64,000 nucleotides of DNA from Portibacter marinus (GCF_021533195.1 NZ_JAJNKB010000001.1:682001-746000); one strand, 5' to 3'. Counted from the stretch's first letter, positions 33,291 through 43,753 are shown. Program-made: numbers and translations. Notes: generated by a model not told the origin, from the letters alone.

Positions 33291-33669
33291 CATACTACTG
33301 CTCATGATGTTGATGAGCTTCTTTTTCTGCCAGAACAAAGTCTATGTGCAGGGAGAACGTTTATATAATACCTATTGCTCGAATTGCCATGGAAAAGACG
33401 GAATGGGTCTCAAGAATTTGTATCCGCCCTTAAACAACAGTGATTATTATGAGGAGAATCAGGACATGATCGCTTGCATTATCTTAAAGGGACTGGAGGA
33501 AGAAATAGTCGTTAACGGCAAAGATTACATGATGCCCATGGTGGGTTTTGATAATCTCACCGACGTGGATATCACTAATATCATCAACTATGTTAATACG
33601 GCATGGGACAATGATATCGAAGAAACTACCATCCAGCAAGTGAAGAAAGATCTGGAGAAATGTAATTAA
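33280..33669 (+). CDS. Small c-type cytochrome
   Basis: 129 residues, probable lipoprotein (FFFCQN at about residue 14-19). One haem motif CSNCH with GKDGMGLKNLYPPLNNSDYY, and a likely methionine ligand in the later MMPMVGF segment (about residue 87). Overlaps the SCO gene by 11 bp. In this context it is a periplasmic electron carrier, likely for a terminal oxidase or a nitrous-oxide or copper enzyme encoded elsewhere. Confidence 0.9.
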   Translation: MKTSILLLMMLMSFFFCQNKVYVQGERLYNTYCSNCHGKDGMGLKNLYPPLNNSDYYEENQDMIACIILKGLEEEIVVNGKDYMMPMVGFDNLTDVDITNIINYVNTAWDNDIEETTIQQVKKDLEKCN

Positions 33670-33733
33670 ATTTATTTCTGTATTTTGTCGAATTATAGCT
33701 CGTTGAATTATTAAATTATTGCTTCTGAAATTT

Positions 33734-36700
33734 ATGAAGAACTGGATACTACTTATTCTTATATGCTGTTCAACCTCCCTATATGCTCAGGTCTTAAACG
33801 ATGAATGTGCAGGAACGGTTAATCTTGGCACCGCCCCGATTTGTACTGACATGGTTTATTCAAACGCAGGGGCAACAGCTTCTGATCTGGGAGCAAATAA
33901 CGATCCCGATTGCTTTGTAGACGCTCCTGCCAGAGATGTATGGTTCAGTTTTATTGCAGATTCGGAGATCACTAATTATGTCATTGAAATAGAAGCATCA
34001 GAGGAAAATTCTAATCCAATTCAAAATATACAAGCAGGCTTATACAGAGGGTTTTGTCCAGATAATGTTTTTGCTATTAATACTTGTGCGGCTTCGGATA
34101 TCAATGCAACCACGCTAGAATTTGAAGTATCAGGTCTGACACCTAACGACCTGTATTATATAAGAGTTGACAATTTCGGAGGAGAATCTTTCTCGGGAGA
34201 TTTCACAATTTGTGTTACAGCTCAGGATCAGGAATTCACACTGAATGAAGTAGGTTCTACAGAATGTTCTGGTATACTTTACGATTCGGGAGGGCCTAAT
34301 GGTGACTATTCAAACGGAGAAAACAATACCTTTACCATATGTCCAGGAGTGGTTAATCAATGCATCGAATTTAATTTAGAATACTATAATATAGAGGGTA
34401 CACTTTCAGGTGCCAATGGTGATGTTCTAAATTTTTATAATGGTGAAGACACTGATGCTCCTTTAATTGTCTCACTGGAAGGTGCCAATGGTACTTTTCC
34501 TAGCGGTAATAGTGGAGTTTGTTACACCGTTTATGCTGAAAATTGTCTGACAGTTCAGATGATCACGGACGGTTCCACCACTTTTGAAGGTTTTAAAGGA
34601 AGATGGTCCTGTAGCAGTCAAAAATGCGATAAACCGGAATCCATTGCCATCGATACCAACGCATTGGAACAAGATTTAATCAATAGCCTGTCTTCATCTT
34701 TGGTCGACATTACCATTACAAATATAGACTGCCCTAATGCCGCATATGGAACCTTTGATGCAGGAGAAAATTCTGATCTTGGCATTGAAAAAGGCATTAT
34801 ATTGACATCAGGAAGTGCAGCCTATGCAAGAGGACCAAATGAGTCAGATGGCAATCCGGGATTTAGCTACATCGGTCAGGGTGATGAAGATCTGGATGCA
34901 TTATCAGAACTGTATGGAACAAGTTTAGCGTCTAACGACGCTTGTGTGATCGAGGTCGAGGCTTTTGTAAATTCATCTGAATTAAGCTTTCAATTTTTAT
35001 TTGGTTCGGAAGAGTATCCTGAGTTTTCGCAAGGTGACTTTAACGATATTTTCGCATTACTCATAGAAGGTCCGGGAATCGAAGGCTTGCCAGAATTAGG
35101 TGGGAAAAAGAATTTGGCATTAATACCAAACACAGATATTCCAATCCAGATCAAAAGTGTTAATAGCGAAACCAATTCTGACTATTTTAGAAATAATGTC
35201 CAAGGACTAAGTACAGAATATGATGGGCTAATTATAGATTATCAAGGCCGTCAAAAAAGCTTGACTGCTACTTCTTCGGTCATCCCTTGCAATACTTATA
35301 AATTAAAGTTTGCCATAGCAGACAGAGTAGACTTTCTATATGACTCAGGAGTATTTATTTCTGAATTGACCAATACGGTACCGGAAGTAACGCTTATTTC
35401 GTCGTATGGATTTGACTATTTACTGGAAAACTGTTCTGATGGTCAGGATCAAATCGCCATACAGTTGAGTGAACCTCAAGAAATGGATTTGAAATTTGCG
35501 CCAGTCATCAAAGGTACGGCAACTCTTGGAAGTGATTATCAAATTAATTTACCAGACACCATTGTGATTCAGGCTGGTCAAACCCTCGTGACTTTTCCTA
35601 TCACCGTTCGTTCTGACAATTTGATGGAAGGGACAGAAATCATAGAAATAATTTTTCAGAATGATTTTGGATGCGGCACAGTAGAAATTGCCACTTTACA
35701 GATTGAATTAAGAGAAGCCATTGAGGTTGTTGCGGAAGGTGGTGTCGATAGTATTTACATATGTGCAGGGCAGGATTATATATTGTCGGCAGACGGTGCT
35801 ACCTCTTTTACCTGGGAGCCTGCTGGTGATTTAAGTGACGCAACCGCTCAAAACCCAACATTTATCAATCCCTCACAACCAACGATTTTTACAGTTTCAG
35901 GAAACATCTCACCATTTGACTCTCCTGAATGCACGAGCAGTGACATGGTGATGGTCTTCCCCGTCGAGCCAGAATTAGAACTAATACCGGATGGTGAACT
36001 TACGCTTTGTTTAGGCGATAGCATCGGTGTGCAAATCGTAAGTAATGTAGAGGGAGGCGGTGTCATCTGGGAAAATCCTGACTTGGGAGTATTGTCTCCG
36101 AATACCGATTTTACTTTTATAAAACCTGTTGCTGCCTCCTTTACCCCAATTCCTTTTGTGGCTACATTGGAATTAGATGGATGTTCAGTCTCTGATACCC
36201 TTTTTCTACAAGTGGATGCTTTTGAGCTTCCAGAAGCTCTCGTTCAGGATTCACTTATATGCCAGGGGTATGAGGTGCAATTGGCCACAGATCCCGGCAA
36301 TGAAGGTGTGACCTATCAATGGACACCTTCAGACTATCTCAATAATGACACTATAGCCAATCCGATTGCGACTGCTACGGAAGACATCACTTACACGTTG
36401 GTTGCAACTTCTTTTACTGGTGCCTGTTCAGATTCGCTTGAGATCAACATCAGGGTTCAGGAAAGTGAATTAAATATAGCGGCACCTGATTCTGTATTCC
36501 TATGTTTTCCTGATTCGATTTTACTTTCTGCCAATGGCACAGCAAATGGTGCAGACATTGTATGGCAACCAACCAATATACTTACTCCAGCTTCCGGTCC
36601 GGAAGTATTGGTGAAGCCGGAGGTATCTGGCTACGTTATTGCATCTGCAGAGTTTAATGGGTGTACAGCTGTTGATTCTGTGTGGATCGAAACAGATTCT

Positions 36701-38005
36701 CTCCCATCCATGGAATTTGAGATTATTCAAGAAAAAGACATGTACTGCCTGGGAGAAGTAATAACAGTCGTTTCTGCAGGATACGATCCGCTTGATTTTC
36801 CGGATATTTCATTTGCATGGGACCCGGCTCCGGGAATTAACTCTCCTTTAGATGAAAGAAATTTAGCGGTCATAGCCGCTGATACAGCTCTTTTAAGAAG
36901 AGTGACCGTAAATGGTGCTTGTAGAGACACCATTGAAAAAGAAATTTTCGTGTTAGATCCTATTGTAGGAATCATCGTATCTGATACTTCAGCACTTTGT
37001 CCGGGTACCCCTGTACGATTGATGTTGGAATCAGAACATAAACTGGAAGATATCATGTGGGATCCGGGCACACCCGATCTGTCTTGTGATGATTGTATAG
37101 ATCCCATTGCAGCTTTTAATGAAACAACTGTTGTTACGGCTATGATGGACGCAGATGGTTGTCCTGCGACAGCTTCTGCACAGATAAGAGTGAAAGATGT
37201 TCGACTCAATATTGTTTTTAGCCAGAATAATATTTGCCCTGGCACTCCAGTTCAGCTGTCGTTGCAAGGTAGTGGTCCGATCACCGATATCAATTGGAGC
37301 CCATCAGGTCTGCTAAGTTGTGATGACTGCCCTACCCCAATTGCTTCCGTTGATCAGAATACAACCTTTGAAGTAGAGGCCACTGTGGACGGATGTATCA
37401 TTTCGACCACAGGTACATTGACTATAGATGAAAGCATTAGATCGGCTACGGTTCTGGTTTCTCCTAATGATACTGTTCCTGCAGGTGCGGAAATAACGCT
37501 CTCTGTTCAAAATGAACCTACTTTCGGTCCAAATACAACCTATGAATGGTTTATTGATGGTGAATCACAGGGTGAAGGTGGACCAACTTTTACTACAACT
37601 CAGGCAGATACCGTTTTTACAAACTATCAAGTCAGAATCGTTGATGAGAATGGATGCTCCTGGGAAGGAAGTACTCAGGCAATAGGGGTGTTTCCTAAAT
37701 TCCGATTACCTAATGCCTTTACTCCAGGGGGAGGAACCGATGAGATCAACGATGTATTCAGACTCATTCAAACACCTGCAGTTGCTTTAGACAATTGGCA
37801 AATCACCAGGTTTGAGATATTCAATAGATGGGGGCAGAGGGTTTTTGAATGTGAAGACCGCCAATGTGCAGTTGTTACAGGATGGGATGGTCGACTAGGC
37901 AATAATAGCCTGGCACCTGCGGATGTCTATATTTATGCCATCCAGGTCGAGATTGATAACGGAGATACGATTGATTTCAAAGGAGATGTGACACTTCTGA
38001 GATAA
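33734..38005 (+). CDS. Large T9SS-exported adhesin-like protein with choice-of-anchor L domain
   Basis: 1423 residues from the ATG at 33734 (a TTG 15 bp upstream is less likely; MKNWILLILICCSTSLYAQ is a normal signal peptide). Order: N-terminal Ig-like segment, a CUB-like domain (about 170-300), choice-of-anchor L domain (about 302-545), Calx-beta-like (about 555-660), then Ig/PKD-like repeats with conserved Cys (two share SCDDC in DPGTPDLSCDDCI and SPSGLLSCDDCP), and a gliding-motility-type C-terminal sorting domain (about 1324-1423, PNAFTPGGGTDEINDVFR ... NRWGQRVFEC). It is exported by T9SS and displayed on the cell surface. Likely adhesion or gliding, with calcium binding in the Calx-like part. 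Confidence 0.88.
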   Translation: MKNWILLILICCSTSLYAQVLNDECAGTVNLGTAPICTDMVYSNAGATASDLGANNDPDCFVDAPARDVWFSFIADSEITNYVIEIEASEENSNPIQNIQAGLYRGFCPDNVFAINTCAASDINATTLEFEVSGLTPNDLYYIRVDNFGGESFSGDFTICVTAQDQEFTLNEVGSTECSGILYDSGGPNGDYSNGENNTFTICPGVVNQCIEFNLEYYNIEGTLSGANGDVLNFYNGEDTDAPLIVSLEGANGTFPSGNSGVCYTVYAENCLTVQMITDGSTTFEGFKGRWSCSSQKCDKPESIAIDTNALEQDLINSLSSSLVDITITNIDCPNAAYGTFDAGENSDLGIEKGIILTSGSAAYARGPNESDGNPGFSYIGQGDEDLDALSELYGTSLASNDACVIEVEAFVNSSELSFQFLFGSEEYPEFSQGDFNDIFALLIEGPGIEGLPELGGKKNLALIPNTDIPIQIKSVNSETNSDYFRNNVQGLSTEYDGLIIDYQGRQKSLTATSSVIPCNTYKLKFAIADRVDFLYDSGVFISELTNTVPEVTLISSYGFDYLLENCSDGQDQIAIQLSEPQEMDLKFAPVIKGTATLGSDYQINLPDTIVIQAGQTLVTFPITVRSDNLMEGTEIIEIIFQNDFGCGTVEIATLQIELREAIEVVAEGGVDSIYICAGQDYILSADGATSFTWEPAGDLSDATAQNPTFINPSQPTIFTVSGNISPFDSPECTSSDMVMVFPVEPELELIPDGELTLCLGDSIGVQIVSNVEGGGVIWENPDLGVLSPNTDFTFIKPVAASFTPIPFVATLELDGCSVSDTLFLQVDAFELPEALVQDSLICQGYEVQLATDPGNEGVTYQWTPSDYLNNDTIANPIATATEDITYTLVATSFTGACSDSLEINIRVQESELNIAAPDSVFLCFPDSILLSANGTANGADIVWQPTNILTPASGPEVLVKPEVSGYVIASAEFNGCTAVDSVWIETDSLPSMEFEIIQEKDMYCLGEVITVVSAGYDPLDFPDISFAWDPAPGINSPLDERNLAVIAADTALLRRVTVNGACRDTIEKEIFVLDPIVGIIVSDTSALCPGTPVRLMLESEHKLEDIMWDPGTPDLSCDDCIDPIAAFNETTVVTAMMDADGCPATASAQIRVKDVRLNIVFSQNNICPGTPVQLSLQGSGPITDINWSPSGLLSCDDCPTPIASVDQNTTFEVEATVDGCIISTTGTLTIDESIRSATVLVSPNDTVPAGAEITLSVQNEPTFGPNTTYEWFIDGESQGEGGPTFTTTQADTVFTNYQVRIVDENGCSWEGSTQAIGVFPKFRLPNAFTPGGGTDEINDVFRLIQTPAVALDNWQITRFEIFNRWGQRVFECEDRQCAVVTGWDGRLGNNSLAPADVYIYAIQVEIDNGDTIDFKGDVTLLR

Positions 38006-38015
38006 AAATTCTTCT

Positions 38016-40529
38016 TTAGATTTCTATTTTAAACCTTAGATTGATTCTTCTGGAGGTCAGGGCGTTGGGAATGGCGAACTGTCTGTTATTGATCGCTTTG
38101 ATCCAGGTATAGGAAGCAACATTTCTGATTTGTAACATGTTTAAAACATCCAGGCTTACCCAGGATTTCCTAAAGAATCTTAGTGGATGATTAGGCTGTT
38201 TCGTAATTCTGGAACGGTCCCAAAGCATGTAGGCGAATCCAAGATCCACGCGCTGATAAATCGGGAATCTGTAAGTATTTCTATAAATTTTATTATTGCC
38301 CCGAACTCCGAAAGGCAATCCACTGGCAATACCCAGATTTAAATTCATCCTGAAATTCTCGTTTTTAGGAAGATAATCCTGAAAAAACATATTGAGAGTC
38401 ATAAGCTGGTCCGTCGGTCGAGGCACCCAATTGACACGAGTTGCTACAGAATCTCCAATTTCACGCTGAAGATGCTCCACGCCTATAATTTGCTCTCTTG
38501 TTTGTAAAAATGAAAGATTTACCCAGGATTCTGCTCCCGGAACAAATTCACCATTGACCCTTATATCCAATCCCATTGCATAAGCATTCGCATCATTTTC
38601 TCCTGAATACCTAATCCGAACGTTGTCGATTTCATAGCTCACAACATCTCTCATCTGCTTGTAGTAAATTTCTGTTATCAACCTGAACTTTTTAGGACTG
38701 ACTGTCCTCCAATAAAAGTCATAACCTAAACCACCTACCAGATGTGTTGATTTCTGAGAAAGCAGATCGGTATTCAATGTACCGTCAAGTCTGCGCATCT
38801 CTCTGTAAAATGGAGGCTGATTATAAACTCCCCCAGAAAGTTTGAAAGTAAGATCATTCCTATTATTAATAGGCTTATACAATATCTGAGCTCGAGGACT
38901 GACGAAGAATTCCCGGTTCAAGTCCCAGTAAGATAGCCTCACTCCACCAGTAAATCGCCATTCAGCCAGGCCAGTATAAAGAGAATATGAATCTTGCAAA
39001 TAAGCGGTCAATCTATTAGACAAAAGTGTATTATTGGTCTGATAGCTAAAATTCAACGGAATACTTTCACCCGTATACGGTATAGAGTACAATGCAGAAT
39101 CCAGACGTTCCCATTCATTAATCTTATCAAAGATATATTCCGATTGATATTTCAAACTCCATTCGACAAAGTGGTTTGAGCCGCTTCCATTATCAGATTG
39201 TAACTCAATCCCGCCTTTATGTTGAAAGTTGTAAACATTGGCGAACAAGAAATTCCTGGTAAACTCATGCTGGGTTCCTACCCCTAGTACAGCAATTTCC
39301 TGTCCGGCATTATCATTAAAATTTGTTTCTATTTCACTGAGTCTGTATGCTCCGATGATATCAAAGGTTTCAGATTCCTGACTGGTGTATGTAGAAGCCA
39401 GAAATTTCATGTAAATGGGATTCTTATCGCGTTCAGGCAGATAGGTTAAAGACAGACCGGTCATGCCATTGGTAAATCTATCTTCTTCACGACCCTCATA
39501 AAAAGTAGTCAACTGCAGCGCAAAGTCAATGAAACCCGTTCCTTGCACACCTGAAACGGGCCTGAAATTGTAAACAGAACTGTTAAAATTAGCCAACAAT
39601 CCGACCTGCCATGACTTATTGATGTCATAACTTAAATAAGTTTGTAGATCCGTAAAGTTAGGCAGGTACTCTCCTGCAATGTCAAGAGATCCCAATAAAT
39701 ATCTTGTGGTTTTGTACCTGGTCCCAACTAAATATCTGAATTTATTATAGGGCCGCTTGCCAAGCTGTCTGGAACCTTCGATGTGAGCAGACGCTCCTAA
39801 AAGTGAGGCTGAGGCTGACGCGCGAAACTCCTCAGGCCGCTTGTAGCTGATATCCAAAACAGAAGATAATTTGTCTCCATACTTAGCCTGAAATCCACCA
39901 CTTGAAAACTGGAGATCTCGAATAAGGTCAATATTGGGAAAGGACAATCCTTCCTGCTGTGAACTCCTAATTAATTGAGGACGATAAATTTCGAAATCAT
40001 TGACATAAACCAAATTCTCATCATAATTACCACCTCTCACATTATATTGAGAAGTTAATTCTCCACCAGTACCACTGTTTACACCCAGCGCAATACTGGG
40101 TAAAACACTTTCAAAGTTTCCAGATGCAGTAGGCAGATAAACCAAATCCTCTACTTCTTCTCTAATAATGCCTAAATCCTCTATCCGTGATTCTGTGATT
40201 ACCACATCAAGTTCTGAAGTTTTGGGTACCAGCGCTGCATTGATGTTCCGTGAGGCTCCGGTTCTGGTTTTTTCAACAAAAACTCTTGCCTCAACATATC
40301 CAATTCTGGAATATATTAAGAACAAGTTCTCGTTAGCAGGTACTTCTAAGACGTAAAGACCTTCTGGATTGGTTTCAGTAGAATAAGTACTACCTTCCAT
40401 ATAAACCGTTACAAAATCTATGGGCTCACCTGATTCAATGTCAGTGACTTTCCCAATAATTTCGATGTTCTGTGCAGAAAGATCTAGACTACAAAATAAA
40501 AGAAGTAAGAGAGTAAGTGCTTTCCCCAT
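38016..40529 (-). CDS. TonB-dependent outer-membrane receptor
   Basis: 837 residues from the ATG at 40527-40529, chosen because it begins a signal peptide (MGKALTLLLLLFCSLDLSAQ) and leaves a 19-bp gap to rpe. N-terminal carboxypeptidase-like regulatory domain (about 22-105, IIGKVTDIESGEPIDFV), plug domain (about 130-250, VNDFEIYRPQLI), then a 22-strand barrel with alternating hydrophobic beta-strands ending RRINLRFKIEI. It imports a siderophore, vitamin or oligosaccharide using TonB. No SusD-like partner is adjacent, so a carbohydrate-utilisation locus is not supported. It reaches to within 10 bp of the convergent T9SS gene. Confidence 0.9.
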   Translation of the reverse strand: MGKALTLLLLLFCSLDLSAQNIEIIGKVTDIESGEPIDFVTVYMEGSTYSTETNPEGLYVLEVPANENLFLIYSRIGYVEARVFVEKTRTGASRNINAALVPKTSELDVVITESRIEDLGIIREEVEDLVYLPTASGNFESVLPSIALGVNSGTGGELTSQYNVRGGNYDENLVYVNDFEIYRPQLIRSSQQEGLSFPNIDLIRDLQFSSGGFQAKYGDKLSSVLDISYKRPEEFRASASASLLGASAHIEGSRQLGKRPYNKFRYLVGTRYKTTRYLLGSLDIAGEYLPNFTDLQTYLSYDINKSWQVGLLANFNSSVYNFRPVSGVQGTGFIDFALQLTTFYEGREEDRFTNGMTGLSLTYLPERDKNPIYMKFLASTYTSQESETFDIIGAYRLSEIETNFNDNAGQEIAVLGVGTQHEFTRNFLFANVYNFQHKGGIELQSDNGSGSNHFVEWSLKYQSEYIFDKINEWERLDSALYSIPYTGESIPLNFSYQTNNTLLSNRLTAYLQDSYSLYTGLAEWRFTGGVRLSYWDLNREFFVSPRAQILYKPINNRNDLTFKLSGGVYNQPPFYREMRRLDGTLNTDLLSQKSTHLVGGLGYDFYWRTVSPKKFRLITEIYYKQMRDVVSYEIDNVRIRYSGENDANAYAMGLDIRVNGEFVPGAESWVNLSFLQTREQIIGVEHLQREIGDSVATRVNWVPRPTDQLMTLNMFFQDYLPKNENFRMNLNLGIASGLPFGVRGNNKIYRNTYRFPIYQRVDLGFAYMLWDRSRITKQPNHPLRFFRKSWVSLDVLNMLQIRNVASYTWIKAINNRQFAIPNALTSRRINLRFKIEI

Positions 40530-40548
40530 GCTATGTTCCGAACGAATT

Positions 40549-41220
40549 TTAATCAGAGAAAGTATACTGCTTCTCGATTGCTTTAAAACGCTTGATGGTT
40601 TCCTTCGGATTATCAGACTTAAAAACACTGGATCCCGCTACCAATACATCAGCACCAGCTTCCAAAATCTTCTCCGCATTCTGAAGGCCTACACCGCCAT
40701 CTATCTCTATTAATGTAGGTAAATTTCTATCAGTGATCTCTTTCTTTAGTGTCCTTATCTTCGCTAAAGTATTGTATATGAACTTCTGCCCTCCAAAACC
40801 AGGATTAACACTCATGATCAAAACATGATTCAGGTCTTCTAAAACATCATGTAAAAGACTGACATTGGTATGGGGATTTATGGCAACTCCCGCCTTGACA
40901 TGGTGCTCCTTTATCAATTGAATGGATCGGTGCAGGTGATCGCAAGCCTCAAAATGAACATAGATATGATCTGCTCCTGCATCTGCAAATTCACCAATAT
41001 AACGGTCTGGCTGAGTTATCATTAAATGTACGTCTACCGGTTTTTTGCTGTAGGCCGCCATTTTTTTAACTATAGCCTGTCCAAAGCTTATATTTGGGAC
41101 AAACACACCATCCATAACATCCACATGCAACCAGTCAGCCTCACTTTCATTAACCATTTCAATTTCTTCCTGGATCCTACCAAAATCTGCGGCCAGTATG
41201 GATGGAGCAATTATAGGCAT
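40549..41220 (-). CDS. rpe: Ribulose-phosphate 3-epimerase
   Basis: 223 residues. TIM barrel with N-terminal IAPSILAADF, DWLHVDVMDGVFVPNIS, DVHLMI, and late VNPGFGGQKF and EIDGGV. It interconverts ribulose-5-phosphate and xylulose-5-phosphate in the pentose phosphate pathway using a metal at His/Asp of the VDVMDG and VHLMI strands. The TonB receptor gene follows 19 bp downstream on the same strand. It has its own -7 box at 41237-41244. Confidence 0.96.
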   Translation of the reverse strand: MPIIAPSILAADFGRIQEEIEMVNESEADWLHVDVMDGVFVPNISFGQAIVKKMAAYSKKPVDVHLMITQPDRYIGEFADAGADHIYVHFEACDHLHRSIQLIKEHHVKAGVAINPHTNVSLLHDVLEDLNHVLIMSVNPGFGGQKFIYNTLAKIRTLKKEITDRNLPTLIEIDGGVGLQNAEKILEAGADVLVAGSSVFKSDNPKETIKRFKAIEKQYTFSD

Positions 41221-41236
41221 ACTTTTATTTTTGCTG

Positions 41237-41244
41237 CAAAATTA
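41237..41244 (-). promoter_or_regulatory. Predicted rpe -7 element
   Basis: TAATTTTG on the minus strand, an exact TAnnTTTG match ending 16 bp before the ATG at 41220. No TTG at the usual -33 spacing. Confidence 0.5.
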
Positions 41245-41414
41245 ATATTTTTTTTGGCTTTGATGAAGAAGTCCATTTTTTCACGGCCTTATAAAATTAT
41301 TTGAAAATAAATTGTCAGGCACGACAAATTTTTTACTTTTTTTTAGTGGTCAAGTAATTTTCATTCGTCTTGTAGCCGTTAATGCCCTATTCAAATAATT
41401 AATTTTAAAATAAT

Positions 41415-42395
41415 ATGACAACAACTAAATCAAAGCAGACCACAATAGCATGGTTAATCACAGGTATGATCATTTTTGCTGGTCTTGCAGGCTATCTATG
41501 GTTTGACAGGTCTCAACTTGCGAAAGCAAATGTTGAGCAACAGGAGCAAATAGCAGAAAAAGAGAGAGTTCAGGCTGAATTAGAAATTCAATATGAAGAA
41601 GCTATGACCAATCTGGATGCTATGAAGACTGATAATGTACAATTAAATGAGTTGATAGAAGAACAAAAATTAGAACTAGCGGACCAGAAAAAGAAAATCA
41701 GCGGATTGCTTTGGACACAAGGAAAGCTTAAAGAAGCAAGAGAAGAAATTGCTAATTTAACCGCACTTTCCGAACAATATGTCGCTGAGATTCAAACACT
41801 TAAGGACGAGAATGTTCAGCTGAATGCTAAAAATGTGAAGCTGGAAGAAGACAAGACGATGCTCATTGATAATCTCAATGTAGCAAAAGAGGACAATGAA
41901 GAGCTTCAGGTTGCTCAGGCAAAACTAATGAGTGAAAAAGAAGAACTAGAGGAAGTGAAATCAGAATTGGAAGCAAAGGTGAATGTAGCTTCTGTGATCA
42001 ATGTGGAAAATGTAGTTGCACAGGGATTGAAGACCAAGAACAATGGAAAAGAAGTTGCGAGACAGTATGCTAAGCAAGTAGAGAAAATGAGAATTTGCTT
42101 TGATACTGAAGAAAATATGGTAGCTGAAAAAGGTCAGGAAATATTTTACGTAAGAATCATTGACCCACAAGGTGAGACCATGGCCATTGAGTCAGCTGGT
42201 TCTGGCGTATTAACCAATGATGCCAGTGGAGAAGATGTTAGATTCTCTAAAAAAGGTGTCCTTAATTATGAAAATAAGGAAGTGACCGCTTGTGTTGACT
42301 GGGCTCCGGGTACAGCTTTTCCTAAAGGAAACTATGAAGTAGAGGTATATAATAAAGGCTACCTTGCTGGAAAGGGAGCTGTCCAATTAAAATAA
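41415..42395 (+). CDS. Membrane-anchored coiled-coil protein
   Basis: 326 residues: cytoplasmic or periplasmic short N-terminus, one transmembrane segment (about 11-29, IAWLITGMIIFAGLAGYLW), then a continuous coiled coil (about 35-195) rich in Glu/Lys/Gln, and a C-terminal globular domain (about 195-326) with VARQYAKQVEKMRICFD, GQEIFYVRIIDPQGETM and FPKGNYEVEVYNKGYLAG, which looks like a small beta-sandwich. Family not identified. It has its own terminator and no operon partners. Could be an envelope-spanning or cytoskeletal-type organiser; that is inference. Confidence 0.75.
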   Translation: MTTTKSKQTTIAWLITGMIIFAGLAGYLWFDRSQLAKANVEQQEQIAEKERVQAELEIQYEEAMTNLDAMKTDNVQLNELIEEQKLELADQKKKISGLLWTQGKLKEAREEIANLTALSEQYVAEIQTLKDENVQLNAKNVKLEEDKTMLIDNLNVAKEDNEELQVAQAKLMSEKEELEEVKSELEAKVNVASVINVENVVAQGLKTKNNGKEVARQYAKQVEKMRICFDTEENMVAEKGQEIFYVRIIDPQGETMAIESAGSGVLTNDASGEDVRFSKKGVLNYENKEVTACVDWAPGTAFPKGNYEVEVYNKGYLAGKGAVQLK

Positions 42396-42420
42396 TCCAA
42401 TTTCATACATGGTATGAGGT

Positions 42421-42453
42421 GAGCCGATGGATCGTTGATTCATCGGCTTTTTC
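42421..42453 (+). terminator. Rho-independent terminator after the coiled-coil gene
   Basis: AGCCGATGGATC pairs with GATTCATCGGCT (one wobble) around a GTT loop, followed by TTTTTC. Located 26 bp after the stop. Confidence 0.85.
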
Positions 42454-42552
42454 TTTATATATTCATTTTTTTTTAAGATCATCGCAACTTATTATGAGGG
42501 GATCTGAAGGTCTTTGTATGTCAATGTCTGAATTTAGCGTGAAGGAGATATT

Positions 42553-43689
42553 ATGAAAATAACATTTATTGGACCTGCACACCCATTTAGAGGCGGGATT
42601 GCTGCCTACAATGAACGTCTGGCGAGAGGACTTCAGAATCATGGACACGAGGTCAAAATTTACACCTTCACCGTCCAGTATCCAAATATCCTCTTTCCTG
42701 GAAAAACTCAATATTCATCGGAGCCTCCACCTACAGATTTAGATATACATAGACTGATTAATTCTACCCTACCTTTTAATTGGTTTAAAGCAGGTCAACA
42801 AATCAAGAATGAAAGACCGGATTTGGTAGTGATGAGATACTGGTTGCCATTTATGGGACCATGCCTTGGAACCATCGCCAGGATCATTAAAAAAAATGGT
42901 CACACCAAGATCATTACCCTATTAGACAATGTCATACCACATGAAAGCAGACCAGGAGACAAAGTTTTTACGCAGTATTTTGTAAAACCGGTCGATGCGT
43001 TCATCGCCATGTCGAAAACCGTACTCAAAGACATCACACAATTCGATACGCTAAAACCGAAGGTGCTCACGCCTCATCCACTCTATGATAATTTCGGTGA
43101 AAAAGTGAGCAAACAGCAGGCGCTCAACAAGCTGAAGCTGAGTCCGGATTTTCAGTATATTCTATTTTTTGGATTTATCAGAAAATACAAAGGTCTCGAC
43201 TTACTATTGGAGGCCATGGCTGATCCCAGACTTAAAAATAGTAATATCAAACTTCTCATTGCTGGAGAATACTATGACCATAAAGACATTTACCAGGACC
43301 AAATTAAAAGACTTGCAATAGAAGATCAAGTGATTGGATTTGACGAATTCATACCTGACTCTGATGTAAAGTATTTCTTTAACGCCTCCGATTTAGTGGT
43401 ACAGACCTACAGAAGTGCAACCCAAAGCGGTGTGACGCAAATTGCCTATCACTTTGATAAACCCATGATCGTAACAGATGTGGGAGGTCTTGCGGAAATA
43501 TGCCCGCATGAAAAAGTCGGGTATGTGGTGCCTGTTGATGTCGAGGCAATTGCTGATGCCATTCATCGATTTTTTAACGACGCAGATCAGGAGAAGATGA
43601 TTGAAAATGTAAAGAAGGAAAAGAAGAAGTACAGTTGGGATATCTTGATTGATAAAATGATGGGCCTCTATCATAAGATTCAATCTTAA
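42553..43689 (+). CDS. Glycosyltransferase family 4
   Basis: 378 residues, GT-B: N-terminal ITFIGPAHPFRGGIAAYN, donor domain with YILFFGFIRKYKGLDLLLEAM, LLIAGEYY, IGFDEFIPDSDVKYFFNASDLVV and TYRSATQSGVTQIAYHFDKPMIVTDVGGL. A good Shine-Dalgarno (GGAG, 7 bp before the ATG) supports the start. Followed by gmhA 90 bp downstream, which fits heptose-containing lipopolysaccharide or glycan assembly, although gmhA also stands alone in many genomes. Substrate unknown. Confidence 0.85.
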   Translation: MKITFIGPAHPFRGGIAAYNERLARGLQNHGHEVKIYTFTVQYPNILFPGKTQYSSEPPPTDLDIHRLINSTLPFNWFKAGQQIKNERPDLVVMRYWLPFMGPCLGTIARIIKKNGHTKIITLLDNVIPHESRPGDKVFTQYFVKPVDAFIAMSKTVLKDITQFDTLKPKVLTPHPLYDNFGEKVSKQQALNKLKLSPDFQYILFFGFIRKYKGLDLLLEAMADPRLKNSNIKLLIAGEYYDHKDIYQDQIKRLAIEDQVIGFDEFIPDSDVKYFFNASDLVVQTYRSATQSGVTQIAYHFDKPMIVTDVGGLAEICPHEKVGYVVPVDVEAIADAIHRFFNDADQEKMIENVKKEKKKYSWDILIDKMMGLYHKIQS

Positions 43690-43753
43690 TACACTTGCAG
43701 TGCATATGATCATCTATTCAAAAGTAAATGTTAATCCTGGGCAATGAAATTCC

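Noticed and set aside
36727-37245. 172-codon minus-strand open frame opposite the large T9SS gene
   Set aside because: Repetitive, low-complexity translation mirroring the Ig-like repeats of the plus strand; no signal or domain.
40530-40628. N-terminal 33-residue extension of the TonB receptor
   Set aside because: It overlaps rpe and is basic; the signal peptide starts at the ATG at 40529.
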